Source of the DNA: Perilla frutescens
Lineage: Eukaryota; Streptophyta; Magnoliopsida; Lamiales; Lamiaceae
Direction of reading: 5' to 3'
NCBI GenBank assembly: GCA_026008535.1
Contig: BRKX01000009.1
Location: 34,361,001-34,425,000, forward strand
Length of the DNA: 64,000 bases
Shown: one piece after another, positions 37,118-50,095 of the stretch
How the letters are laid out: each line of letters begins with the position of its first letter
How positions within the stretch are numbered: position 1 is the first letter of the stretch
Made by a program: the position numbers and the translations under genes
The notes under the pieces: model-generated
Databases searched by the model: none
Told to the model about the DNA's origin: nothing
The model's input: the letters and a program-made list of their open reading frames with translations, nothing else

Positions 37118-37940
37118 TGATGAGACCATGGCAATCATCAAATCAGTCCATCCAAAGCTGCCATTAAAGGATCCCAAGATTGTTATTCCTTTAATAATCA
37201 AAGATTGGAGATCAAGATTTGAAGAGCAATGCATGAAGATAGAACTCATCAAGTTGTGCATGCATGGCAGATTCGCGTTGCATGGAATTTTCGTCCCTTA
37301 GTTATTTAATTAAGGGGTGGAATTTTATTTAGACTATAGTATTTATTTAATTATGTTTGACTATAGTTGGATCAGATTTTATTTAATTTTTTATGTAATT
37401 TTCGTCCATTAATTAAATAGGTTTGACTAGAATTGTATTTAAGGCAATTTCCTACCTTGAATAGAATTCTAGTTTAGGTATCTTGCTAGTATAGTTAGAG
37501 ATCCCTTTTGGATAAATTCTTAGGCCTTTTTTGATGATTAATTTCGTTCCTCTATGTCCTATAAATAGGGGAACCATGTCACATTGATATTTCAGACTTT
37601 ATTTGAATTATTAAGCTTTACTTTCAATATTGTCTCAACCCCCTTTAAAATCTTTGTGAGTTTTGATTTAAAATTCATATTCTTGGAGCTAGCAACTTTA
37701 AGTCTTAATCAAGGGTATTGCTTAATCCACTTGAGGGATTAACCGGTATTCGCTATCCGAAGATCAACTTGGAGATTTCATCATTGGGTACGTTCGAGAT
37801 TCAAGGAGGCTATCGGGTTGTGATTCACATCAACGAATCATCATCCATCAACCATAATCGACGTCATCCATACTTCATCAACGCACGCTTCAATTCAGCC
37901 CCCAAGATCGTGATCGTGATTAATAGTCCGGGTCGTATCA
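37118..37940 (+). repeat. 3' LTR of a Ty3/gypsy element
   Basis: The repeat begins TGATGAGACC right after the purine tract and ends GGTCGTATCA, so the TGAT and ATCA termini mirror each other. A CTATAAATAG promoter box lies at about 37558. The frame at 37718-37957 spans the R/U5 part and is not a gene. The partner LTR is not in the window, so no target duplication can be tested. Confidence 0.55.
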
Positions 37941-37949
37941 CACCCTTTG

Positions 37950-38045
37950 CCATTTAACGGGGAGCGAATTTGCTCCATGGAGGTTTCGAACACTAGCGCT
38001 CCCAGTTGATCAACCAAGCGTTAAACCATCAGGCCAAAGTCGTTA
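37950..38045 (-). mobile_element. tRNA-derived SINE head (relic)
   Basis: On the minus strand TGGCCTGATGG (A-box-like) is followed about 45 bases later by GTTCGAAACC (B-box), which is tRNA spacing. The rest is too diverged to fold as a real tRNA, and no A-rich tail is preserved. Confidence 0.4.
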
Positions 38046-38117
38046 CATGTGAAATGTATAGAATATTATATATTTATAATAATACATGCCTTTTTGTGAA
38101 TATTCTTCTTTTCAAAA

Positions 38118-38120
38118 TAA

Positions 38121-38152
<32 letters not shown>
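38118..38152. repeat. (AAT)n microsatellite
   Basis: AAT repeats with one interruption (ACT). Confidence 0.9.
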
Positions 38153-38153
<1 letters not shown>

Positions 38154-38679
38154 CATCTAATAATTAATTAAATGAACATAAATATTATTTTCTATCTATT
38201 ATTTATTTTTTAATTAATCACTATTTCATATTAGATTATTTTAATTAATTTTCTGAAATGTTATATATTTATAACATATACAAAAACAAAATTAAAAGCA
38301 TTAAATAAATGACTTAATATAATTCTATTTTAAAAAATATTTTAAAATACTATACTATTGTAAAATATTAAAATAAACTAATTTAAAATTAAAATAAAAA
38401 ATAATATAAAATATTAAAAAAAATAAAAAAATCTAAAAATATAAGATAAAATATTAAAAATATTAATTTCAAATTCGTAACTAGTAGTAATTGCAAAAAA
38501 ATAAAAATACAAGTTAAAAAATTAAAAAATAATATAAAATATTAAAAATAAAAAATAGAAATAATAAATTAAATTATAATGTTAAAAAGATTAATTTCAA
38601 ACTCGTAATTAGTAGTAATTGAATAATAAAAAAATTAAAAAAAATAAGAAACTAAAAAAATCAAATTTTATTTTAGCTA

Positions 38680-38958
38680 CGGAATATCCATCGCTAAATA
38701 AAAAAATTAACAATTAAAAAAAATGTTTAATGACGGATTTTTCCGTCTTTAACGTAGCAACGGAAAAATCCGTCGCTATTCCATCATTAAATTTAAAAAA
38801 TAAAATTCAAAAATTAAATTAGTGTTAGTGACGGATATTCCGTCATCATATCTGTTGCTAATTTAATCCGTCACCGTTCTATCGTCATTTCGTCGTCCGT
38901 GATGATAAAATTGATTCCGTGATCATTTTCATCGCCCAATTTGTGTTTTCTTGTAGTG
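38680..38958. mobile_element. CACTA-like element right end
   Basis: The edge reads TTTTCTTGTAGTG, the exact inverse of the plant CACTA terminus CACTACAAGAAAA. Inside are paired words in both orientations (GACGGATTTTTCCGTC, GACGGATATTCCGTC) forming the subterminal array. The AT-rich stretch 38160-38680 may be interior. No left end was seen and there is no transposase. Confidence 0.65.
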
Positions 38959-39085
38959 ATACTATATATAATGATAATATAAATGAATATTAATAATAGC
39001 GAATACTAACCTATTTGGTAACATAAATGAATGTTAATGATGTTGTTAGCATTTTCATATGGATTTGGTTCAAATAGATACTAGT

Positions 39086-39285
39086 CTTCGTGTGAGAACT
39101 AGGAACGGTGCTTATTTACTACGATTTTATAGTTTACTTTATTATATTTTAGTGCTAATTTTTTTGAAAAAAACTATGACTTATATCATGTTATATTTTA
39201 GAGCTAGTGTTAATATCACTAAAATACAATAATGTAAGCTATAAAATTATAGTAAATAAGCACCGTTCATAGTTTCCACACGAAG
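39086..39285. mobile_element. Foldback MITE
   Basis: Arms of about 75 bp are inverted copies of each other. The left arm starts CTTCGTGTGAGAAC and contains AACGGTGCTTATTTACTA; the right arm ends CCACACGAAG and contains TAGTAAATAAGCACCGTT. Total length is 200 bp with a short loop and no coding content. Confidence 0.75.
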
Positions 39286-40221
39286 CACAATACTCATTAT
39301 GGAGAATAAAATTCAGTGATGTTATGTTTATTTCAATTTTATGTAACATCATATAAAATTCAACTCCAACTCATTAAAGAATACTATACAAGTACTGTTT
39401 GACCTCACCTTCTATATTGACAAGATAAAAATCAAAATTTTGGTCCAAAAACATGGCACGTGAATTGACGGCCAATGATGCCATGCATGATATCAATTAA
39501 CACAAAATTTCCCTTTTTTGTTTTTTTTTTGTTTAAGATAGTTGCAGAATTAATCATCTGAGTACTAACTGATCAATTATATCACTATCATATATTGGTC
39601 AATTTAATTTTTGTACCAAAATTTAGCTTTGTTTCTTGAGTGATAGTCTTTCGACTAGTGTTCTATTCTTGTTAGTTGTCGTCTTCATGTTTTTGTCTAT
39701 GCTTTGCTTTATGTTAGTGTGTATTTTTTCTTCCATAAATTCAAATAGTCAATAATAAAATAATTATGATTACCAAAATATATGTATCATTAAATTACTT
39801 ATTCACAGAATATAATCAAAGAACTGGTGTGAAAAATATCTAATGGGCCTCGTATTCCGGTGGTTTTTATTGAAATATAAAGATACATGTTGACTCAAAT
39901 TATGTCATGTGATTCTTCATGATAGTGACATCTTCTTTCTTATAAGGTAAAATCGATCAAATGTAAATGCAGTACGATATCTACTTATCAAGACTTTAAT
40001 TGCTAATTGGTGTGTATTGAATTAATGATCTGTTTGCTTTGTGGTAACTGCTGAAAGCACTTGTAAATGTAAACTGTATCGTCATCGTGTACCAGTTTAT
40101 AAGTAAATTTACTATATTAAGGCTGAAGTAGTAGCGAGGAAGACTAATAGCTAGTTGCATGGTGCGCTAATTTTCTAATCCGTTACAAGCGTCCCGCAAT
40201 AGGCTATATCTTTTCTCACCA
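39286..40221. other. AT-rich spacer
   Basis: No gene, RNA or repeat could be supported here. Confidence 0.5.
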
Positions 40222-40411
40222 AGGCCAGTGATGAGGGTGTGCGATGAGAGCTTTTGCACGGGCCCCTCAAAAGGTCCATGTATTTTTTTAACATTAGGAG
40301 TCTAATTTTTTTTAATAAATTAAAATATAATATTCTTTTTCTAATATTATAGGCCAATTTTTATAATTATCACAGGGACCCTAAAATATTTAAGATGGCC
40401 TTGCTTTGCAC
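40222..40411. mobile_element. Degraded short hAT relic
   Basis: GGCCAGTGATGAGGGTGTGC and GCACGGGCCCCTC are diverged versions of the terminal region of the hAT element at 11344. A possible opposite end, AGATGGCCTTGC, lies near 40392. Ends are too worn to define a target duplication. Confidence 0.4.
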
Positions 40412-40699
40412 TTATTTACAAATTTCGATTCTTCTCACATTTGGTAGGAAGACAGAGTTGGCCCAAGTTAACTCAAAAAAATAGTTGGCCCAAATTTTGT
40501 AATTAGATTTCAAAATTTGTCAAATTGTAAATTGAATTGTGATTTGGCATGTCCAGCGAGCTAGATACCACTCTCTTATTGGGTCGTAGGCCTGCATTTG
40601 ATGGGTAGTAAACCCGATATGAATCCGATAGAAAATTGAATAAATTATTTAAGCTTCAATAATATATTTTTAATATTTAAATTAAAAATGAGATAACAT

Positions 40700-41890
40700 T
40701 TAACTGTAGATGCTGAATTTACAATTATTCGAAATCAGATTCAGAACTTCGGTTATTATCACTATTAATCAATATGGATTTATTCAAGGAAGACAAATTC
40801 ACGAGGCTATTTTGTTGGCTTCTGAAAGTGTTAACGCTTTGAGTCGTATGCATAGTGGTATAAATCTGGCGTTGAAAGTTGATATTGCTAAGACGTTTGA
40901 TACGCTTCAGTAGGGTTTTTTGCAGCAGGTTCTTAGAAGATTTGGATTTCCAGAGAAGTTTTGTGGGTGGATTCATGGTATTCTTACCTCTACAAGAATT
41001 TCAGTTTTGTTTAAGGATTCACCGGTTGGTTATTTTGCTTTCTCTCAAGGGGTGCATCAAGGCGATCCTTTGTCTCCTCTTCTGTTTGGAATTGCTAAGG
41101 AGGTGCTAAGTTATCTTCTTCATCATGAAATTGAGCAAAATAAGTTTATTCTCATGTCCTATTGTCATGGAGTTGCTTTCCCCACACATATATTGTATGC
41201 GGATGATGTATTCCTATTCTATCAAGCTTCTTGCTCTTTTGTTAAAGCGGTGGTTGATATTATGGATTATTATGCTAGAATGTCGAGGCATAGATGTAGT
41301 AGTGTTAAATCACGGATTTTTTTAATGCAAAAGGTGTTGCTCCTGTAGTTCGTTTCTTTATTGATTTCAGGTTAGGCTTCACGATGGGCTCTCTTCCAAC
41401 GGTATATTAGGGAGCCCTACTCTTTGAGGGGATTCCAAAGCTTAGCTCGATGAACTCTTTATCGGATAAAATCTTGGTTAAATTTAATAGACTGAGTGGG
41501 CAAAACCTTTCAATGGCTCGTAGATTATGCTTGATTAAATCTATGATTATGAGCTCGGTGATACACTCCATGATGGTGTATCGGTGGCCGAGTTCCTTAA
41601 TTCAAAATTTGGATACAATAATTCAGAATTTTCTATGGAAGGGTAATATGGTAGTTAGATCTACTATAGTAGTAAGCTGGGCATGTGTACTTGTGCTGTT
41701 GTGGAGGAATGAGGACTGTGAATTACTTCTTTTAAGGATCTTAATCGAGGTATGCTTATAAAGTTGGTGTGGAAGTTTAATACTTCTAAATCTTAATCCA
41801 TGCAGTTTTTTCGTACTCGGTTTATGCCTCACGCGAGATAGATCAAACATGTGGCATACTCTTCTATTTGGCTGGGAGTTAGTATTAGGC
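40700..41890 (+). pseudogene. LINE (L1-type) reverse transcriptase relic
   Basis: Adjacent frames give the ordered motifs of a plant L1 reverse transcriptase: GFIQGRQIHEAIL, KVDIAKTFDTL (usual AKAFD), a TAG at 40912-40914, then FGFPEKFCGWI, GVHQGDPLSPLLF and the catalytic ILYADDVFLF near 41190. Downstream come DKILVKFNRLSGQNLSMARR and a worn zf-RVT end near 41880. The endonuclease half and the 3' tail are missing. Several frame changes and stops show a truncated dead copy. Confidence 0.85.
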
Positions 41891-42149
41891 AAAACAATCA
41901 GGAAAAATTTTGATGAAGTTTTGATGAAATGTCAAAACGCTCAAGGAAAAACCGAGCTCAAGTCTACCTCAAAACTGAACCAGAGATGATGAGATATCAA
42001 GAAGGTTTAAAACTGAAATGAGCGTCGAATCTATCTTGGAAACTAAACTGATGACAAGGCCTCTAACAAGATGATGAAACCAAGCTCATTCTAAGAGCTT
42101 AGTTGAAGAAAAGACATCAACCGAATTCAGTTTGAAGTCCAAACTGAAT

Positions 42150-42310
42150 CAAAGAAGTTTGCGAACTGAAGAGAATCGCAAACTGAAGAATGAGATGTCC
42201 AAATTGAACCAAAGAAGTTCGTAACTAAAGAGAAGAAGTCAAAGAAGTATGCGAACTGAAGAGAATTGCAAACTGAAGAATGAGATGTCCAAACTGAACC
42301 ATCTCAAACC
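42150..42310. repeat. Two diverged tandem copies rich in AACTGAAGA
   Basis: GCGAACTGAAGAGAAT.GCAA, then ACTGAAGAATGAGATGTCCA and AA.TGAACC occur at about 42170-42220 and 42250-42300 within a purine-rich stretch (41893-42540) without a gene. Confidence 0.6.
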
Positions 42311-42559
42311 GAAGACTGATCCAGCATACAAACTGAATAACTCCGGAAGCCAACTAAGAAAGTGACTCTAAGATTAGAACAACTTTCTACTACAACTGAA
42401 TTAAAAGTTACTAATCACAGGAGCAAACTAAGCTGATGCATTTCAAAAGTCAACCAAGGTGTCAATTGCTAAAACAGCTCCAAATTCAGAATGACTATAT
42501 GCACCAACAAATTGCTGGACTTTAATTAAAGTCTATGATCAGGCTTATTCTACTTGTTC

Positions 42560-44118
42560 TCATTCATGCTATTTCATGCCTTAACCACTCGTTCACTGCA
42601 TGTTTTGGAAAGATTTGATGTGTTTTTAGGAGATGTGCAGGTGGAAGGAATGAAGTGAAGAAATGTTCCATCTTTTGAAGAATGCGAGCAAGCAACTCGC
42701 AATACAGTCGATATGGGCAAACCGCCAGAGGCATGGGCCGAGAAAATTCCAGAACTGAAGCTGTGCGAGACTTGGGCCTGTTTTGTGCGAAAATCTGATC
42801 CAGCCCAAGTTCTAGACGCGGATTTATGATCTTCATAGCCTAAAAGGAGTCGTATCCTTGGAAACTTCCTAGTCTAGATATAGAAGATTTATTTCCTTGT
42901 TGGGTGCTTAATTTTAGGGATAGCTTTTGATATATTAGGATTTATTTTGACTAGAATAGATCATTCCATCTCAAAAAACGCAGCAACAGCAGCGAAAGAC
43001 GCTGCTGCAGATTTTATTCATCTTCTTCACTTTTCTATGGTATTCTGCTACACGATATTTTGGTGTTTGAATTTAATTATGAATTCGAGCTAGACTTTCT
43101 CCATTCCGGGATCAACTCACGAAGCTCTGGCCAATTAAATATGTGAGATCTAAATGTTTTTTTCTCGATTAATTCATGCATGTGTATTTATTATCCTCCG
43201 TAAGTCGAGTCGTGATTGTTTCGATTAAACCCAGTAGTCGCGAATATTCGGAGTATAGGAATTAATCACTAGCCAATTAATTCAGCCATACGTAATCGTG
43301 GTTTAGGATTAATTAGTGGTAAAATCAGTAGCTAATACCGTGGGGATAATAATCTGGTTCGGTGATCATGTGTCAGAGTTCGCTAGATTAGAATCGGGTT
43401 TCTCTCGAGCATAAAGAAATCGGCTAATTAAATCTATAAGAGTGTCTCTTTTGGGTTGTTAGTTGATTAGAGAAAATGTGTGGTGAAGTGTCTTCCTGCC
43501 ATTCAAGAAAATACGGAGAAATAGGGATGTGTCAGTAAGTGTCTTCGGCATCCGCAACTGATTTACATGTGATAATTAATTGTATTCTTGAATCGAGGAT
43601 CAGTATAATTGTGCCAGAGTGGAGTAGTTGATATCCGGAATATTTCTAATTATTTGTTTAAACCCGTTGCTCGTGTGTGTATTTTAATTCCTTGTTATTT
43701 AATTATTTTCGTGCACTACAGTTTATACCCATAAATTTCCCCCCTTTTAAAGTTGGTTTCTGCAGATTGGAAGTATAGAAAAATTCTCGCTAGTCCTTTG
43801 GGAGACGATCTCGCTCGCCACTGTACTGTGCAGTTTGGGCAAACCGACTGTTGTCGGAACTTTTATTTATTTTTGGTGGAAACGACACACCAGTCTAGCA
43901 ATGACCAGCGGTCATTTTACACTCCTCTATATAAGGTGAATGAAACAGAATATGAACAAGACTTTTGCCAATTTTCAACAGCCTCCACCGATTTCTTTGT
44001 TACTAATGGAGTTATTGATAAGCCTAAAAATCAATCATTTTCTAAGATGGTGAATTCTTGCATTATCAATACTGATGAAAGCTGGAAATACTCGTGGATT
44101 AAATTTGGTAAAGATTGA
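42560..44118 (+). other. Probable LTR and leader remnant of a retroelement
   Basis: The sequence has the mixed composition of a plant LTR. Around 43795 it has CTTTGGGAGACGATCTCG, a U5-like phrase, followed by TTTTGGTGGAAACGAC, which resembles a worn primer-site context. The frame at 43753-44118 continues through this junction and is not recognised as any known protein. No LTR partner was found, so the edges are arbitrary. Confidence 0.25.
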
Positions 44119-44505
44119 GTAAAATAGCAAGTGGTCAACCTCCACATTTTTCAAATATTTCTTGATCGATTTTTACTCGAAAATATTCGATGAATTTATT
44201 TCCCTAAAGTGTTGAATTGAGAATGAAACTCAAATATTGCGCATTGTATTTCGAAGTCATTTTACTAGACTAGAATATTCGTAGTATATTTAGTTTGACT
44301 TAGAAAAATCTTGTAGTGTAGTACCAACTGAGCTAGAGAAAGAGTATCAAGATTGATCCTTCAAGAGTTAGCTTTTCGAAATCCCGAGAAATGTGAGTTT
44401 TTTATTATAAAAATGTATGTTTGGGTTATATAAGATATTTTTATTCAAAGTTAAAAGTGATATCCATATTAAGAAAATATTTTAGCTCTTCTGTTTAGAG
44501 GTCGT

Positions 44506-46071
44506 TGATAAGTCCATTTATTTCGTGTTTTTATGGACATTTTGTTCATTATAAATGTCATTTTTAGAGTGTTTTGAGTCAAAAAGAACCAGGTTTAGGT
44601 CAAAGGGTATTTTGGAGGTCGAGTCTGACAAAAGGGGCATTTTATGCCCAATTATTCATGATTATCTCGTCGTCATAAACCACATTTAGAGGCACAGGGA
44701 ACTTCTTCAGTATTCATCCTATATTCGGGAAGCAGAATGGACATATCAAACATGGATGAAGCTGACCAGATGATGTCGTGCCCACATTGCTCGAACAAAC
44801 TCGACCACAGGCCAGAATAGGGCACACGCAGAAATTGCGGGGGTTTGTTGAACAAAGATAAGTCCAGAAGGAGATGATCAATTCGTGAAGAAATAGATGA
44901 GAGAAGGACTGCTGGAGGCTTGGAGACGAAGTAGTAAAGCCAATCCCTAAAAACTAGGGATTTGGTCAACAAACTGGATAATGTCTATCCAGTTAGTCGC
45001 AGAGGGCACGCCGATCCAGGGCAGCAATTGAAGACCCTCGCTTGTGGGGTAATTTGAATTCACGGATTGTATCTATAAAAACAAGCTTTATTTTCTGAAA
45101 ACGAGAGTGAGAAAGTTGGAAACACTGCTACAATATTTTATTTTTTTGTATTTCATTTCGTACGCTACTCTGCAGTAAGAAACAATTCCAATAGGCCTTA
45201 AGCCTTTAGAACGTAGGAATGTTTATGATTCTCATCGTTAGAGTTGAGATTTTTGCTTAATTAAATCAGGAAGTTTTCGTTTATATTATTTCTATATTTC
45301 TGTTATTTTAATTATGTCTAGCATGCTTGGCTAGACCTTTAAATTCTGGTGTTTGAACACATGAAAATGGTTTAAGTATAAAACTAGACTTGTGAGACCG
45401 AAATGGGCATAATAATGCATGATAGGTTTCTGTTGATTCTTGAGCTTATTCCACGTGTGTGTCTAAAATGCCCAATGTGGCTGATTACTCGCTAGGCATA
45501 GAGGACACACCAATATTATTTGAATTGGTGAATCGTAACTGTGTGTTGGTTCATATAGTAATAAGGGAATTGATAGGTTGTTGTGGGCACACGAGGAATC
45601 GGTAAGCACAATAAACTTGGGTTCATCTAGGGCACACTGTTGTCTATTCATTTACATCTCCTTGGGGAACCGGAGGTGGGTGATAGGTTAAGGGGTTTAA
45701 TGGACGAGGAATCACTTTTAAGTCTATAATGTAAGGATGAATAAAGAGACGCAGAGAGGAATCTAGTCTCCATAACTGGGTGATTTATCATGTATGAAAA
45801 TCAGTGTGCCCATGATCGAGTCGTTAATATTTAAACCAAATTCTAGTTCAAATACCAGAATCCATTTTTATTTGATATTTTCTTTAAGTGTTCTTTTGCA
45901 AATTTAGTTTCCAGTAAAGTGACAACAAACCAACCCCCTTTTGTGATTGGTTACTCGAAGGTGAAATTACAACAACTCTCTGTGGGATCGACCCTTACTC
46001 ATGAGCTAGCTACGCTCGCTGTGGGCACATGAGTTATAAATTTATTTTGAACGTGAAACGACCGCGCGTCA
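44506..46071 (+). repeat. 5' LTR
   Basis: The LTR is 1566 bp, starts TGATAAGTCC and ends CGCGCGTCA, with a promoter box CTATAAAA at 45073-45080. Its last 707 bp pair with the 3' LTR with about 40 substitutions and two small indels by hand count, mostly transitions. Confidence 0.9.
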
Positions 46072-46075
46072 AAAT

Positions 46076-46093
46076 TGGCGCCATTACCGGGAA
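46076..46093 (+). other. Primer-binding site, tRNA-Asp type
   Basis: TGGCGCCATTACCGGGAA lies four bases after the LTR. It differs from the tRNA-Asp complement at three positions, all A in place of G. Confidence 0.85.
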
Positions 46094-46138
46094 GCTGATT
46101 TCTAGTGATTTTACCTTCCACGCTGGTGAGCCTGGAAG

Positions 46139-47690
46139 TTGATGCCCAGAGGCTCTTCAGAGGAGACTCTATTGTACGATCCGAAGATAGAGAAGACTTC
46201 GAGGAAAAATAGGACATCGGCGAAGAGGGCACGCCAAGCCGCACATAGACCTCGTGAGCCCACACCACTACCAGAAGATCAAGAAGATCAAGGAGATGAA
46301 GGCATGAGGAGGAATGATAATTTGAGAACGGCCACATCAACAACACGACCGCAGCAAACGGAAAATACCACAAACAGAATTGTTGATGACAACAGGACGC
46401 TCTGGTAGTTGGTCTTCCCGACCAATATGAATCTACGCCCGTTGGGCATTACGCTCCCAGCTGTGACTCAGAATTGGGATATTCATGCAAATTTTATCCA
46501 AATCTTGCTGAAGTTCCACGGAATGCCTAGAGAGGATCCACAAAGATATTTGCAAGATTTTAAGATGGTTTGCCAAACTCAACCATCCGACCATGGACAA
46601 GAGAAGTATGTGTGGTTTGGTCTTGTTTCCTTTCACCCTTCAGGATGGGGCACGGGACTGGCTTTACACATTGCCAACTTGCACTGTGACTACATGGAGA
46701 CAACTTCAGCAGAAGTTTTTGGAAAAATATTTCCAAGCATCCAGAGTGCAAGAAATGAGAAGAAGGATAGGGAGCCTGAAGATGGAAACTAACGAGAGTT
46801 TCTATGACTACTGGCAAGATTCCAGGCGATGCTGGTGAAATGCCTATAGCACCAGATTACTGAACACGATTTAATTCAGTATTTTATCGGAGGATTGAGG
46901 CCACATGAGAGGATGATCGTGAATGCCTCATGTGGAGGATCTATTTTGAATAAACAGCCTGTTGAAGCATTCAGAATTTTCACTGAAATGACTGAAGACA
47001 ACCGAGAATTCGGTAGAGAGGGCATTCGGGTTGTAAGCAAATCAGAAAGGGCACCGGGCCAGGACAGCAGGATTAATAGATTGTGTGATAAAATCAAAAA
47101 TATCTTGTCCGATGTGAGCATGGTGAAGAAGCCCATACCCTGTGGAGTATGCAAAAGTGTATCTCATTTCACTGATGAGTGCTCTACTCTACAAGACGAA
47201 GTGGAAGAAGTGAACATTGTAGGTGGCTAGAATGGGCATTCCAGAAGATATGAATATATGATCCTCATTCCCAGAGTTATAACCCTGGCTGGAGAGACCA
47301 TGAAAATTTCAGGTGGAGAAGGCCAGAGGATGGGCATCCTGTATGCCCATTACCGCTGCCAGAAGAAAAAAGAAAGCAAAGGTTGGAGGATCTTGTGTTT
47401 ACCATGGCTGAGGAGAATGAAAAATTCAAGCAAGAAACCCGAGCTGGTCTCTCACACATGAGCAAGCAAATCAATCAATTGGCTCAAGCCATGCACAAGA
47501 TAGAAGAGAAAAATGGGAAGCTGCCTTCTCAAGTTGAAAACCCAAGACAGCAGGTGAATGTAGTGGCTCTAAGAAGTGGAAAAGAGCTTCCAAAGATGGT
47601 CAGGCCGGTAGAAGAGAAGGATGATGTGTCCCTGGAAGAAAAGGTGTAAAAAAATCCCGCGGAGGACGAGGCATAAGAAGCTCAACCGGA
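46139..47690 (+). pseudogene. gag, broken
   Basis: Fragments in shifting frames give a gag product: a start at 46139, an in-frame TAG at 46406-46408, then the gag core GARDWLYTLPT and TTWRQLQQKFLEKYF (46593-46838). One-base shifts occur near 46600 and 46815. The region 46895-47230 ends with a CCHC zinc knuckle C-x2-C-x4-H-x4-C (CGVCKSVSHFTDEC, about 47141-47182). The final part at 47383-47649 has HMSKQINQLAQAM and NVVALRSGKEL. A TAA at 47647-47649 closes the frame. Confidence 0.85.
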
Positions 47691-47729
47691 TGATACTGTG
47701 CCCATTCTGGAAGTAAATCAGCCTGCTAA

Positions 47730-48740
47730 GTGCCTATTCTAGAGGGACGGAAACCTCCCTTTCCAGGGAGATTGACACAGAATAGAGGAGGAGAAGAAAC
47801 TAGGAAAATGCTGAAGGTATTCAGTAAAGTAGAAATCAATATTCCACTGATCGAAGCAATCAAGCAAGTGCCACGCTATGCCCTGTTTCTGAAGGAACTC
47901 TACACTAGAAAAGTATGATTCAATGATGATGCAAGGTTTTTAGTTGGGGAGAATGTATTGGCTGTAATACAAAGAAAATTACCCAAGAAGTGTGATGATC
48001 CAGGGATGTTCATGATTCCTTGCATCATAGGAGACAAGAAGGTAGAGAAGGCCATGCTGGATTTGAGGGCATCGATCAACGTAATGCCCCCATCGGTGTT
48101 TAAATAATTGAATATTGGACCTTTGAAAGAGACCCGTGTGGTCATTCAGCTTGCTGACCGATTGAATGTGTATCCAGAGGGCCTTATTGGAGATGTGCTG
48201 GTCAAAGTGGACGAGCTTATCTTCCCAGTAGATTTTTATGTGCTTGACATAGGCACCGCGACTTCAAAATCTTCAGTGTTGTTGCTGGGAAGGCCTTTCA
48301 TGAAGACAGCTCAAACCAAGATTGATGTGGATAAGGGCACACTGACGTGTGAGTTTGATGGAGAGAAGGTGACATTCAATATCTTTGAAGCATTAAAGCA
48401 CCCCCAGATACATAGAATTGCAATTTTGTGAATTCCTTTCATCTACCGAGCTGATCTACCTTATCCATGATGAGCAATAGAGAGCCATTGAAATGGGCAT
48501 TATGGGATGGACTGACTGATCAGGATGTCCTGGATGAAAACGATGACATTGGGGAAGGAATCATGATGTTGTATTCATTGGAAGAAATGTCATACGGTTA
48601 TGTGGATTATAGTGTGCCCATTCAGAGAAATGACGACAAGATGATGTCTTCTATTGTCAAAGCGCCCACGCTGGAATTGAAAGCATTACCAAGGCATTTG
48701 AAGTATGCCTACTTGGGGGGGATAATGAGACTTTCTCTGT
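47730..48740 (+). pseudogene. Retroelement aspartic protease region, broken
   Basis: The segment starts with INIPLIEAIKQVPRYALFLK, the usual linker before the protease. The catalytic motif lies at 48060-48074 but reads DLRA where DLGA is expected, so the essential Gly is lost. A TAA follows at 48105-48107. The flap and later strands are intact in sequence (VDFYVLDIG, LLLGRPFMKT; 48108-48431). Confidence 0.8.
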
Positions 48741-48756
48741 AATCATAAGTGCGGGG

Positions 48757-49540
48757 TTGAATCAAGCTGATGATGACCGCCTTTTGAGATTGTTGAGATT
48801 GTACAATGAGGCACTCGAATGGACGTTGGCAGATATAAAGGGCATTAGCCCAGTGGTTTGCATGCATAAGATTTTGTTGGAGAATGATGCAAGGCCCGTT
48901 CGTGATCTACAAAGAAAGCTAAATCCAGTAATGAAGGATGTAGTATTGAAGGAGATAATTAAGCTATTAGACCAGGACATTATATACCTTATTTCAGATA
49001 GTAAGTGGGTCAGTCCAATCCATGTTGTGCCCAAGAAGTCGGGCATTCAAGTTGTGAAAAATGAGAAAGGAGAGCTTGTGCCCACACGACTGCAAACTAG
49101 CTGGAGAGTTTACATTGACTACTGAAAGTTGAACACGGTCATGTGGAAGGATCATTTTCCACTTCCGTTCATTGATCAGATGCTGGAGAGACTCACAGGA
49201 AACAAGTTCTTTTGTTTCTTGGACGGATACTCAGGATACATGCAGATTGCAGTGAATCAAGAGGACCAGGAGAAAACAACATTCAAGTGCCCACTCGGCA
49301 CATTTGCATATCACAGAATGCCCTTTGGCCTCTGCAATGCTCTTGGCACGTTTCAGCGATGTATGATGAGCATATTTTCTGATTTACTCGAGAACTGCAT
49401 TGAAGTATTCATGGATGATTTCAAGGTGTATGTGAGCTGCTTTGATCGATGCTTAGACAATCTGGAGAAGGTGTTGTAGCGTTGTGTGGACAAATACCTA
49501 GTGCTGAACTACGAAAAATGTCATTTTATGGTCAGAGCAT
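48757..49540 (+). pseudogene. Retroelement reverse transcriptase, truncated
   Basis: From NEALEWTLADIKGISP through WVSPIHVVPKKSG and YIDY, a TGA at 49126-49128 replaces the Arg of YRKLN. The frame then continues with PFIDQMLERL, RMPFGLCNA and the catalytic FMDD near 49411. A TAG follows at 49477-49479. Similarity ends near 49540, before the connection and RNase H regions. Confidence 0.85.
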
Positions 49541-50046
49541 GTTTCTGTGGAGTTCGTGTGGCCATTATATTTGATTTTTTACTTAATTGCCTTATTAAAA
49601 TCAGCATGTCCACCGTAAGATAAGGATGATAAATAAGTTAGCATGCCTTGTGAGAATTGAGCCTATATGTTGTATGCATTTCATAACTTTCTTTACTTCA
49701 TGTGAGTGACATTCTGTGCTTATGATGTTCTAGAACTTGCTACTGTTCTGTTTGAAGTCTTGGAATTGTGGATGCATGTGTAAATGATATAGGCCATCTT
49801 TTGCTGAGCCACCATGATATAATTTTTGCTGAGCCACCATGATATAATTTGACCCACCAATAACACCGCCTCGCAGCCTCTTTGAGCCTATGAAATGTCC
49901 TGGTAGAATTTTTTGGTTTGGGATGGTATTATGTAGCCAGGGCATCACAAAAGCTTGAAAATAGAAAATAAGGGAAGGTAGGATTATTGGGGTGGTATAT
50001 GAAAAAAGGGACCAGAAAAGATAGGGGGAATATAAAAAAAAAGAGA

Positions 50047-50095
<49 letters not shown>

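Noticed and set aside
37958..38045. Functional tRNA gene
   Set aside because: A- and B-box-like motifs are present, but the sequence does not form a convincing cloverleaf.
43753..44118. 121-codon open frame
   Set aside because: It crosses a U5-like and primer-site-like junction and matches nothing I recognise; kept only as part of a retroelement remnant.
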